Shown: positions 1 through 6,485, numbered from the stretch's first letter. The stretch: DNA of 14,725 nucleotides from Clostridiaceae bacterium (GCA_016302625.1 JAEDNG010000008.1:1-14725); one strand, 5' to 3'. Notes: a model not told the origin generated them from the sequence alone. Numbers and translations are program-made.

Positions 1-413
1 TGTTTTCCGCACTTAAAATTAGGCGAGACTTAAAGCCGCTTAACGTCCTTCGAATACTCAGAACTGTTATACTTGTAATCGGCGGAATGATGCTTTTCCG
101 CGCTGATACGGCAGGTACATGGATTTATATGCTTAAAAGCGCTTTTACCTCGTTCGGAGCGGGGGGATTCGCGAAAACCGTACTTTCCTGCGGCATGGAT
201 CTGCCCGATTTCTTTATTATCGCGGTCGGAGTGATTGCAATATTTGTTATAAGCCTTTTGCAGGAAAACGGAATAGAGGTACGTAAGTCTTTGGCCCGTC
301 AGAAGCTGCCCGTGCGCTGGGCGGTTTACGCCTGTCTTGTACTGTCGGTGGTCGTTTTCGGAGCCTATGGACCGGGCTACGACGCGGTTGACTTTATTTA
401 CGGTCAGTTTTAG
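1..413 (+). CDS. MBOAT family O-acyltransferase, C-terminal part (5' end outside the window)
   Basis: The reading frame is open from the left edge (first full codon at base 3) to a TAG at 411-413, giving 136 visible residues. The fragment has the features of the C-terminal end of membrane-bound O-acyltransferases of the DltB/AlgI/PatA type: a basic stretch, a hydrophobic segment ending in LFRADTAGTW, then hydrophobic segments at about fragment residues 72-88 and 107-124. It ends in FGAYGPGYDAVDFIYGQF, a common ending for this family in Firmicutes. Family members carry acyl groups across the membrane for O-acetylation of surface polymers. The catalytic histidine would lie upstream and cannot be seen. 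The next gene, an SGNH-fold protein, starts 17 bases downstream. MBOAT plus SGNH is a known functional pairing (for example DltB/DltD and PatA/PatB), which supports the call. The acceptor polymer is unknown. Confidence 0.8.
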   Translation, partial: FSALKIRRDLKPLNVLRILRTVILVIGGMMLFRADTAGTWIYMLKSAFTSFGAGGFAKTVLSCGMDLPDFFIIAVGVIAIFVISLLQENGIEVRKSLARQKLPVRWAVYACLVLSVVVFGAYGPGYDAVDFIYGQF

Positions 414-430
414 ATTTGGAAGTAACAGGA

Positions 431-1396
431 ATGAATAAAGTATTATTGAAACAACTAATAAGAGCAGTTTGTTTTATAGCTGTGCTTACTATTCTTCTTT
501 TTGCGGTTTCTGTTATGTTAGAGCCCAAGGATAATACGAATGAGAGCGGAGTGACCCACACAGTCCTGTACGGCTTTCTTTCTGAGCCGGAAAACACCAT
601 TGATATTGCGGTTATAGGTAATTCGGACGCGGGAAACGGCTTTTCGCCCTTAGAGCTTTGGAATAAATACGGTTATACCTCATATGTCTGCGCGGAAGGG
701 TGGCAGACAGTGCCGCAGGGTTATTCTATGCTTAAAAAATTTTATAATTGCCAAAAGCCGAGAATTGTGATACTTGAAACCGACGGATTTTTTGGCTCCT
801 ACAATCCTCTTAAAGCGGCGGCTTATATTACAGAGCCGACACGAGGAGGTTTAATGTCGATCATAAACTATCACAACCGCTGGAAAACCGCGAAGCCTGA
901 AGAGCTTTTCAAGAAACCGCGTTACACATACCATTGCTTTTCAAAAGGACAGTGGCTTAACAACGATGTAAAAGGCTATACAGGCGGCGAATATATGAAA
1001 AAATGTAAGGAAAAGGAAAAGCTTCCGACCGAGGCAAGGCGTGCGCTTGATTTTTTTGTAAAAAGATGCCGCGAAAACGGGGCGGAGCTTTTGCTTACAG
1101 AGCTTCCGCAAAGCTCGTGGAGCTATAAAAAGCACAACGCCGTAAAGGCTTACGCCGATAAAAACAGAATACCGTTCCTTGACCTTAACATAAACAGAGA
1201 AAGCTTCAGCTTTGACTGGAAAACCGACACAAGAGACGGCGGAGTACACCTGAACAACAGGGGTGCGAAAAAAGCGACGCTCTTTTTAGGCGAATATCTT
1301 AAAAACAATTATTCGATACCCGACCGCAGACAGGATAAGAATTTCAAGCGGTGGAACGACGATTTTACAGAGTATTCCAAATCGGCCGAAACCTAA
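431..1396 (+). CDS. Membrane-anchored SGNH/GDSL-fold protein, probable acyltransferase partner of MBOAT (copy 1)
   Basis: This gene encodes 321 residues. Residues 9-30 form one hydrophobic N-terminal segment (signal anchor), so the rest should lie outside the membrane. The SGNH nucleophile block is DIAVIGNSDAGNGFSP, with candidate serine S65. The C-terminal catalytic block is TDTRDGGVHLNNRGA, with candidate H273 and D266 or D269. VILETDGFF in the middle resembles the beta strand and loop that follow the serine block in this fold. In PatB/AlgJ/DltD-type systems such proteins move the acyl group onto the polymer, and the MBOAT gene just upstream fits that role. I chose ATG 431 over an in-frame TTG at 416. 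GGAAG at 418-422 is correctly spaced for ATG 431, and this start aligns residue for residue with the next paralogue. It could instead be an esterase. The fold is fairly sure, but the reaction is not. Confidence 0.75.
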   Translation: MNKVLLKQLIRAVCFIAVLTILLFAVSVMLEPKDNTNESGVTHTVLYGFLSEPENTIDIAVIGNSDAGNGFSPLELWNKYGYTSYVCAEGWQTVPQGYSMLKKFYNCQKPRIVILETDGFFGSYNPLKAAAYITEPTRGGLMSIINYHNRWKTAKPEELFKKPRYTYHCFSKGQWLNNDVKGYTGGEYMKKCKEKEKLPTEARRALDFFVKRCRENGAELLLTELPQSSWSYKKHNAVKAYADKNRIPFLDLNINRESFSFDWKTDTRDGGVHLNNRGAKKATLFLGEYLKNNYSIPDRRQDKNFKRWNDDFTEYSKSAET

Positions 1397-1417
1397 TTCG
1401 GCAGAACGGAGGCAACT

Positions 1418-2386
1418 ATGAAAAAGTGCGAAATAAGACTGCTTATTAGACCGGTCTGCTTTATGCTCATGCTTACCGTGCTTATTGTATCATTTTCATA
1501 TATGCTGGCGCCTAAGGACAATACCCCCGAGGGCGGAATAACAAATCCCAATGCGAACGGATTTTTTTCGGAGCCTAAGGACAGTATAGATATAGCCGTA
1601 ATAGGCAATTCCGACGCGTACAGCGGCTTTTCTCCGATGGAGCTTTGGAATAAGTACGGCTATACCTCCTATGTGAGCGCGGAGGGGCGGCAGACCGTGG
1701 CGGGGAGCTACTCGCAGCTTAAAAAAATAATAAAATGCCATGACATTAAGCTTGTTATTCTTGAAACCGACAGCTTTTTTACGAAATCAAAGGTGATTGA
1801 GAACACAGCAAAGCTTATAAACGCGTCGATGGGCTCGTCCTTTTCGGTTTTTCAGTATCATGACCGCTGGAAAAAGGTCAAGATGAGAGATCTGCTTAAA
1901 AAGCCGCGCTATACAGGTCACTGCACGGCAAAGGGACAGTGGTTAAGCGACGATGTAAAGGGTTATATGGGCGGAGAATACATGGTTAAAACCGATGAGA
2001 GAGCGGAAATACCTCTGTCGGTAAAAACCGCGCTTGACGCCTTTGTAAAGACCTGCCGATCAAATGATATCGAGCTTGTTTTCCTTGAACTGCCTTCGCA
2101 AAGCTCATGGAACTACAAAAAGCACAACGCGGTAAAGGATTACGCCGATAAAAACAACATTACTTTTCTCGACCTTAATATAGACAGGGAAAGATTTGAG
2201 TTTGACTGGAAAACCGACACAAGGGATAAGGGAAACCATCTTAACAGCAGGGGAGCGCGCAAAACCACCCTGTTTATCGGCAAATATCTAAATGAAAACT
2301 ATAAGCTTGTTGACCACCGTCAGGATGCTAAATATGAGCAGTGGAATAAGGATTTCAGCGAGTATTCAAAAAATGTAAAGATTTAG
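1418..2386 (+). CDS. Membrane-anchored SGNH/GDSL-fold protein, tandem paralogue (copy 2)
   Basis: This gene encodes 322 residues and starts 21 bases after copy 1, with GGAGG at 1408-1412 before the ATG. By hand alignment it is about 58% identical to copy 1 over the full length, with a single one-residue gap, so the pair is a tandem duplication that has diverged. It keeps the N-terminal membrane segment (about 9-30) and the GNSD block with S65. It also keeps the TDTRDKGNHLNSRGA block, so both copies look catalytically intact. Identity is highest around the serine and histidine blocks and almost absent at residues 121-140. That pattern suggests the two copies share chemistry but differ in acceptor or partner. 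It is the last gene of the MBOAT operon, since a hairpin terminator follows within about 40 bases. No direct evidence of substrate is visible. Confidence 0.75.
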   Translation: MKKCEIRLLIRPVCFMLMLTVLIVSFSYMLAPKDNTPEGGITNPNANGFFSEPKDSIDIAVIGNSDAYSGFSPMELWNKYGYTSYVSAEGRQTVAGSYSQLKKIIKCHDIKLVILETDSFFTKSKVIENTAKLINASMGSSFSVFQYHDRWKKVKMRDLLKKPRYTGHCTAKGQWLSDDVKGYMGGEYMVKTDERAEIPLSVKTALDAFVKTCRSNDIELVFLELPSQSSWNYKKHNAVKDYADKNNITFLDLNIDRERFEFDWKTDTRDKGNHLNSRGARKTTLFIGKYLNENYKLVDHRQDAKYEQWNKDFSEYSKNVKI

Positions 2387-2390
2387 AGTT

Positions 2391-2435
2391 TCAGCTCTGC
2401 GGTTTATTTCTAAAGCCGCGGGGCTGATTTTCGTT
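2391..2435 (+). terminator. Terminator after the MBOAT/SGNH operon
   Basis: A hairpin of about 15 pairs with three G-U wobbles spans 2391-2427. The left arm starts TCAGCTCTGCGG, the loop is ATTTCT and the right arm ends GCCGCGGGGCTGA. A short T-rich stretch (TTTTCGTT) follows. The U-tract is modest, so termination may be partial. Its position between the SGNH genes and the rpe promoter fits an operon end. Confidence 0.7.
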
Positions 2436-2462
2436 GACAAAAGGCGCCTTTGGGTTTAAAAT
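2434..2462 (+). promoter_or_regulatory. Sigma-A promoter of rpe
   Basis: A perfect TTGACA (2434-2439) is followed by a 17-base spacer and TAAAAT (2457-2462). The start of transcription would be near 2469, about 27 bases before the rpe start codon. Its position directly behind the terminator shows that rpe is transcribed separately from the MBOAT operon. Confidence 0.8.
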
Positions 2463-2495
2463 GATATAGCTAAAACTTGGAACGGAGGTAATACT

Positions 2496-3143
2496 TTGTC
2501 GGTTAAAATTTCTCCGTCGGTGCTAACGGCGGACTTTCTCACACTTAAGGACGATATAAAAAAATTAGAGGACGCGGGAACGGACATGCTCCATCTTGAC
2601 GTTATGGACGGTATTTTCGTTCCGAATATTTCGTTCGGGGTGCCGGTTATTAGGTCGATAAAAAGGCACACAAAACTGCCGCTTGACGTGCATCTTATGA
2701 TAGACCGTCCGCATAGGTATATAAAACAGTTTGCCGAGGTTTCGGATTTTCTCGGCTTTCATTATGAAGCGGGGAGCGACGTCGCCGAAACATTAAAGGA
2801 AATAAGAAGCTACGGCTGCAAGGCTTGTCTTACAATAAAGCCGTGTACGCCTCCCGAGGAAATTTTCGAATTTCTTCCGCTTTGCGACATGGTGCTTGTA
2901 ATGTCGGTTGAGCCCGGCTTCGGGGGACAGAAGTTTATGCCGGAAGCGCTCTCAAAGCTTTCAGCTCTCCGTGCTGAAATTTCAAAAAGAGGACTTGATA
3001 TTCTTCTTGAAGTGGACGGCGGAATAAATGCGGAAACCGCTCCTTTGGCGGCACGCGCAGGCGCGGATGTGCTTGTCGCGGGGAATTACGTTTTCTCGGC
3101 GGACGATATGAAAGCTACAGTCAGGGAGATTAAAAGCTTTTAG
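2496..3143 (+). CDS. rpe: Ribulose-phosphate 3-epimerase
   Basis: Rpe interconverts D-ribulose 5-phosphate and D-xylulose 5-phosphate in the cytosolic pentose phosphate pathway. At 215 residues it is a normal length for this single-domain TIM barrel. Family motifs appear in order: SPSVLTADF at the N-terminus, HLDVMDGIFVPNISFG (metal ligands H33 and D35), DVHLMI (H66), MSVEPGFGGQKFM (about 136-148), EVDGGI (catalytic D174) and AGADVLVAGNYVF. The phosphate-binding turn reads AGN where AGS is usual, a conservative change. The start is a TTG placed 7 bases after GGAGG (2484-2488), and no better ATG exists near the conserved N-terminus. It has its own promoter and no co-directional partner. Its last 14 bases overlap the end of the convergent mecA-like gene. 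Confidence 0.95.
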   Translation: MSVKISPSVLTADFLTLKDDIKKLEDAGTDMLHLDVMDGIFVPNISFGVPVIRSIKRHTKLPLDVHLMIDRPHRYIKQFAEVSDFLGFHYEAGSDVAETLKEIRSYGCKACLTIKPCTPPEEIFEFLPLCDMVLVMSVEPGFGGQKFMPEALSKLSALRAEISKRGLDILLEVDGGINAETAPLAARAGADVLVAGNYVFSADDMKATVREIKSF

Positions 3144-3678
3144 AAAAAGCTTTCCCGATTTTTGCGACAGCGTCGTTTTTCACAATAAGCGTTCCGTATT
3201 CCTCGGTGTAGGCGATTTCTGCGGGCGAATCACTCTGACGCAAACAAAACTCATTCATAAAAATAAAATCGCTGTCGGCTCTTGCGGAAATTATAAGACG
3301 GTAGGTTCGCTGCATTTTATAAAGACTGCTGACTATGTGGGAACGGCTTTTGAATAGCCTTGTTATGCCGATTATCATAGATTCGGAATTTGAAAACTCA
3401 AACATTTTTTGCGCCTTCATGTTCTGTCTGCGCGAAGAATCGGCAGGGGAAACGGTTATAACACAGCCGAAATTTTCTTTTGCCCGTATTTCGACAAGCA
3501 ACTCGCCGTCAAGCTCGTTTTCGTATTCCGCAAGGCTTTCTTTTAAGAGTAAGCCGACCGTGAGCCGCGTGTTTCCGCTCATCGAGGTTATTTTTTCATA
3601 TGCCCCAAAAAAAGACAGCACTTCTCTGTCGGTAAGGGCGATTTTGATTTTATTTCTGCCTACTTTGTATACCGTCAT
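3130..3678 (-). CDS. mecA: MecA-like ClpC adaptor protein (short form)
   Basis: This gene encodes 182 residues. The N-terminal part (KIKIALTDREVL, then ELLVEIRAKENFGCVITVSP near residues 58-78) follows the MecA pattern of a first strand with Thr/Asp and a later IxVxAxExGxxVTIS strand. The C-terminal part (SSLYKMQRTYRLIISA, then EEYGTLIVKNDAVAKIGKAF) matches the ClpC-binding domain layout. MecA proteins deliver substrates to the ClpC protease and control competence and other processes; this is not the staphylococcal penicillin-binding protein of the same name. It is shorter than the roughly 220 residues usual in Bacillus, mainly through a compressed linker. GGAGGG lies six bases before the ATG. 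It is divergent from the small membrane peptide gene and converges on rpe. Recognition is from sequence pattern only. Confidence 0.7.
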   Translation of the reverse strand: MTVYKVGRNKIKIALTDREVLSFFGAYEKITSMSGNTRLTVGLLLKESLAEYENELDGELLVEIRAKENFGCVITVSPADSSRRQNMKAQKMFEFSNSESMIIGITRLFKSRSHIVSSLYKMQRTYRLIISARADSDFIFMNEFCLRQSDSPAEIAYTEEYGTLIVKNDAVAKIGKAFSKSF

Positions 3679-3708
3679 GGAATTCCCTCCGGTAAATATA
3701 TTTTTGCC

Positions 3709-3722
3709 GCCGTTTAAACGGC
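3709..3722. promoter_or_regulatory. 14-base perfect palindrome in the divergent intergenic region
   Basis: GCCGTTTAAACGGC reads the same on both strands and sits in the 80-base gap between the mecA-like gene and the 39-residue peptide gene. Such symmetry is typical of a binding site for a dimeric regulator, but a role as an operator is inference. I see no convincing sigma-A promoter on either strand here. Confidence 0.35.
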
Positions 3723-3758
3723 AGTTCTGTCGGGCAAACTATCCTTGAGGTGGCAATT

Positions 3759-3878
3759 ATGCGCAGTGATAAAAAGATAAGCGGCAGGACCGCTTTTTTC
3801 CGTGCAATGCTTTATACCGCGGCGGCTGTTGCACTTTTGATTATAGGATATTTTTCCGCGGGTTATTTTTTCGGATAA
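3759..3878 (+). CDS. 39-residue single-span membrane peptide of unknown function
   Basis: A short frame runs from ATG 3759 to TAA 3876-3878, with a strong GAGGTGG ribosome binding site at 3747-3753. The peptide begins with a basic segment (MRSDKKISGR), followed by a hydrophobic stretch from about residue 17 to the end that includes AAAVALLIIGYFSAGYFFG. It should sit in the membrane as a single span with its basic N-terminus inside. The phosphohexomutase gene starts 13 bases after its stop and has its own ribosome binding site, so the two are almost certainly co-transcribed. I do not recognise a family. A leader or translation-coupling role cannot be excluded, but the well-formed start region and membrane topology argue for a real small protein. 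Confidence 0.6.
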   Translation: MRSDKKISGRTAFFRAMLYTAAAVALLIIGYFSAGYFFG

Positions 3879-3891
3879 AGGAAGGCAAACT

Positions 3892-5367
3892 ATGAGTTAC
3901 ATTGAGCTTAAAAGCGGAACAGACATAAGGGGAGTTGCGTCTCCTTTGGGCGGAAGTCAGGTTAATCTTACAGAGCAGGCGGTTTATGATATCACCGCTG
4001 CTTTTGTTGTGTGGTACATAAATAAATATGATAAAAATCCGACTGAAATGAGTGTTGCAGTCGGTCACGATTCAAGAATTACGGGCGAGGCGATTGCCAA
4101 AAAGGTGAAAGAGGCGCTTATCAACGCGGGCGTTACTATTCTCGACTGCGGTCTTGCTTCGACACCCGCCATGTTTATGACGACGGTAGACCTTAAAACC
4201 GACGCCGCCGTGCAGATAACCGCGAGCCACCACCCGTTTGACAGAAACGGACTTAAATTTTTTACCCCCGAGGGCGGGCTTGATTCATCGGATATTTCCG
4301 AAATAATTAAGCTTGCCGATAACGGCGAGGAAATCATATGCAACCGCGCGGGGGTTGTAATGCTTTTCGATTATATGACAAAATACGCCGAGCGTCTTCG
4401 CCGTATGATATGCTCCGCTGTCGGTAAAACCGAGGAGGAACAGCCGCTTGAAGGCTATAAAATAATCGTCGACGCGGGCAACGGCGCAGGCGGCTTTTAT
4501 GCCGAAAACGTGCTTAAAAAATTGGGCGCAGATATCACGGGCAGTCAGTTTTTAGAGCCGGACGGCATGTTTCCGAACCATATCCCCAACCCCGAAAACG
4601 AGCAGGCGATGGAGAGCATATGTAACGCGGTAAAGACTAATAAGGCGGATTTGGGCATAATATTCGATACCGATGTCGATCGCGCCGGCTGTGTAGGTCC
4701 TGACGGCTCTGAGATTAACCGCAATCGGCTTATCGCTCTTGCTTCGTATATGGTCGCGGACGGTAAAAAGGGAATTACGGTAGTCACCGATTCGGTTACG
4801 AGCGACGGATTAAAGGACTATATTGAAAACACCTTGGGCGGGGTTCATTACCGCTACCGCAGAGGTTATAAGAATGTGATTGATAAGGCGGTCGAGCTAT
4901 GCAATCAGGGTATCGACTGTCCGCTTGCCATTGAAACCTCGGGCCACGCGGCGCTCCGCGAAAATTACTTCCTTGACGACGGCGCGTATCTTGTAACTAA
5001 AATTGTAATCGAACTGGCGCGCGGAAAGGATATAGAAAAAATCCTCGAGCCGCTTAAAATACCGGCTGAGGAAAGGGAGGTCCGCTTTAAAATACTGACC
5101 CCCGATTTTAAAGAATACGGCAACAAGGTTATTGAAGAGCTTGAAAATTACGCGAAAACGAGACCCGATTACAAAATCGCCGACGATAACCGCGAGGGTA
5201 TAAGAATTTCCACCGAGAACGGATTTTTTCTTCTTCGCCTGAGCGTTCACGACCCTGTTATGCCGATGAATTTTGAAAGCAATGTTAAGGGCGGCATAAA
5301 GGCGGATATTGAGGGAATAAAGGGATTTTTTGAAAAATTCGATAAATTGGATATCAGCGCCTTATAA
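3892..5367 (+). CDS. Alpha-D-phosphohexomutase (phosphoglucomutase/phosphomannomutase family)
   Basis: This 491-residue enzyme moves a phosphate between C6 and C1 of hexose phosphates through a phosphoserine. All four active-site loops are visible. The phosphoserine loop is TASHHPFDRNGLKFF (S112), with histidine where most homologues have asparagine. The metal loop is DTDVDRAG (D259, D261, D263), and the sugar-specificity loop is ETSGH (348-352). The phosphate-binding loop begins GIRISTENG (about 436-444). GHDSRITG near residue 60 is also typical. The start follows a GGAAGG ribosome binding site by 6 bases. Several nearby genes make glycogen, and glucose-1-phosphate supply would be a fitting role. 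Sugar specificity cannot be read with certainty, however, and the gene is not in the glycogen operon. It is translated just behind the 39-residue membrane peptide. A terminator hairpin follows 12 bases after the stop. Confidence 0.88.
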   Translation: MSYIELKSGTDIRGVASPLGGSQVNLTEQAVYDITAAFVVWYINKYDKNPTEMSVAVGHDSRITGEAIAKKVKEALINAGVTILDCGLASTPAMFMTTVDLKTDAAVQITASHHPFDRNGLKFFTPEGGLDSSDISEIIKLADNGEEIICNRAGVVMLFDYMTKYAERLRRMICSAVGKTEEEQPLEGYKIIVDAGNGAGGFYAENVLKKLGADITGSQFLEPDGMFPNHIPNPENEQAMESICNAVKTNKADLGIIFDTDVDRAGCVGPDGSEINRNRLIALASYMVADGKKGITVVTDSVTSDGLKDYIENTLGGVHYRYRRGYKNVIDKAVELCNQGIDCPLAIETSGHAALRENYFLDDGAYLVTKIVIELARGKDIEKILEPLKIPAEEREVRFKILTPDFKEYGNKVIEELENYAKTRPDYKIADDNREGIRISTENGFFLLRLSVHDPVMPMNFESNVKGGIKADIEGIKGFFEKFDKLDISAL

Positions 5368-5379
5368 TGTATCAAAACA

Positions 5380-5423
5380 GGCGGGAGCGGAACTCTGAAG
5401 TTCGGCTCCCGCCGTTCGTTTTA
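5380..5423. terminator. Bidirectional-looking terminator between the mutase and the cysteine-rich gene
   Basis: A GC-rich stem pairs GGCGGGAGC (5380-5388) with GCTCCCGCC (5405-5413). It is extended inward past one mismatch by GAACT/AGTTC around a small loop. On the plus strand GTTCGTTTTA follows, and on the minus strand CTGTTTTGAT follows. It lies 12 bases past the mutase stop and 7 bases past the stop of the convergent gene, so it can serve both. Confidence 0.8.
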
Positions 5424-6245
5424 GAGCTCTTCCTTAGCGCAGCAGGAGCAGGAGTCGTCGGTATCGCAGGGACGCGGCGGGAAAAAGTCGTCGGTCGGAA
5501 ACTTGATTTTTCTGAAGGTATCGCAGGGGTGGTCGGTCGAGTCGTTGCACTGCTTTTCGGGTATGCAGAAATCGTAAACGGGAATCAGCATCTGAACGTT
5601 TCTGATAAGCTGAACGATGGTAAACAAGCCGAGGGTTACATAAATCGTCGGACTGCCGTTCTGCAAATCGGTCACAACGTTGCCGCCTATGCTGTCGCAT
5701 ACGCATTTCGGTATACAGCGCACGTTTTCATAGCAGTCGCGTATCTCGCCTATGCGCGCAGCCAGAGGAATCGGGTCGACCGCCTGAACAACGCATTTAG
5801 GCATATTAGAGCTTCTGCGTGTATGGGTGTCGCAATGTTCGTCATCATGCATGGTGTTAGAGAATATTCTTACATTGCCGTCGCTGCCGAAAAGAATTAC
5901 CTTTTTGCAGAAAGACGATATGCCCTTTACGCACTGAGGGCAGGAATGGGGCGCGGTGAAGATGTCGAACTCCAAGAGGAAGAAGAAGGTAAGGTCGCAG
6001 GAAAAAAAGCCCTTGTTGAAGTTGACCGGCTCAACGTCTATGAAAACATTAAGTACCTCGGCCAAACGCAGACGAACGCTGGTAGCACAGTTTATGACCG
6101 CCTGATCCTCAGGCAGGAAGAAGCAGCGTAAATCCTCAAGACAGTCACGATCGCAGCAGGAATCGTAAACTCTGCCGGCGTCTACGCAGACGGCTTCTTT
6201 AAATGTGCCGTTTTCGGGCGGACAGCCGTTTTTTAAATCTGCCAT
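5421..6245 (-). CDS. Cysteine-rich conserved protein of unknown function
   Basis: This gene encodes 274 residues, 24 of them cysteine (about 9%), including CC, CXC and CXXXC spacings and the C-terminal cluster SCSCC. There is no signal peptide or membrane segment. Between the cysteines are alternating hydrophobic strands, for example EVLNVFIDVEPVNF (about 62-75), LTFFFLLEFDIF, KKVILFGSDGNVRIF and a late segment ending in YDFCIPEKQC, so a beta-rich fold in two parts is likely. AGGAGG precedes the ATG by 8 bases, and the frame is intact. I associate this pattern (VCVDAGRVYDSC near the start, YDFCIP near the end) with uncharacterised proteins of clostridia, from memory only. Cysteine richness could mean metal binding or disulfide cross-linking, as in spore-coat proteins, but nothing here proves either. 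It is a single gene facing the mutase and divergent from rplM. Confidence 0.8.
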   Translation of the reverse strand: MADLKNGCPPENGTFKEAVCVDAGRVYDSCCDRDCLEDLRCFFLPEDQAVINCATSVRLRLAEVLNVFIDVEPVNFNKGFFSCDLTFFFLLEFDIFTAPHSCPQCVKGISSFCKKVILFGSDGNVRIFSNTMHDDEHCDTHTRRSSNMPKCVVQAVDPIPLAARIGEIRDCYENVRCIPKCVCDSIGGNVVTDLQNGSPTIYVTLGLFTIVQLIRNVQMLIPVYDFCIPEKQCNDSTDHPCDTFRKIKFPTDDFFPPRPCDTDDSCSCCAKEEL

Positions 6246-6431
6246 ATATAAAGCCTCCTGTAAAATAATTGAAGATGTATAACTTCATTATCATAATATG
6301 TTTTAGGCTCAAATAGGTGAAAAAACTTTATTTTTTATCAATTTAAGTAATAAGCACATTTTTAAAAACGGCAAATGAGAAAATAAGAGGAAATGAGAGA
6401 AAAAAAGAGATCTAAAGAGATTTTAAACTTT

Positions 6432-6456
6432 AAATTAAATTTTAGGAAAATAAGTG
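6432..6456 (+). promoter_or_regulatory. Probable UP element of the rplM promoter
   Basis: The 25 bases just upstream of the -35 box are almost pure A/T (TAAATTAAATTTTAGGAAAA and beyond). This is the place and composition expected of a site contacted by the alpha subunit C-terminal domain, as is usual at strong ribosomal promoters. The call rests on composition only. Confidence 0.4.
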
Positions 6457-6485
6457 TTGACATTGAGAATGCGATGTGGTATTAT
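6457..6485 (+). promoter_or_regulatory. Sigma-A promoter of rplM-rpsI
   Basis: A perfect TTGACA (6457-6462), a 17-base spacer and TATTAT (6480-6485) form the promoter. The leader would be only about 38 bases (near 6492 to 6529) and includes the TGGAGG ribosome binding site. That is too short for a structured L13-type autoregulatory leader, and I see none. The rest of the 284-base gap (6246-6529) is A/T-rich with a purine run and holds no gene I can support. Confidence 0.85.

Noticed and set aside
416..430. TTG at 416 as the start of the first SGNH gene.
   Set aside because: The Shine-Dalgarno-like GGAAG lies after it and suits ATG 431, and the paralogue aligns exactly from 431.
3335..3748. 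A 137-residue plus-strand frame opposite the mecA-like gene.
   Set aside because: It has no ribosome binding site and no family features. It is the antisense shadow of the minus-strand gene and would also block the palindromic intergenic region.
5367..6131. A 254-residue plus-strand frame opposite the cysteine-rich gene, with a start overlapping the mutase stop (TAATG).
   Set aside because: It has no ribosome binding site, runs straight through the terminator hairpin, and has shadow-like composition. The minus-strand frame has a strong ribosome binding site and ordered protein features.
6270..6287. Small inverted repeat TGAAG/CTTCA in the 5' region of the cysteine-rich gene.
   Set aside because: Five pairs in A/T-rich DNA are expected by chance, and nothing else supports an operator.
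6293..6300. CATATTAT on the minus strand upstream of the cysteine-rich gene as a sporulation-sigma -10 box.
   Set aside because: It resembles a sigma-E type -10, but no matching -35 lies at the right distance, and short A/T words are common in this stretch.
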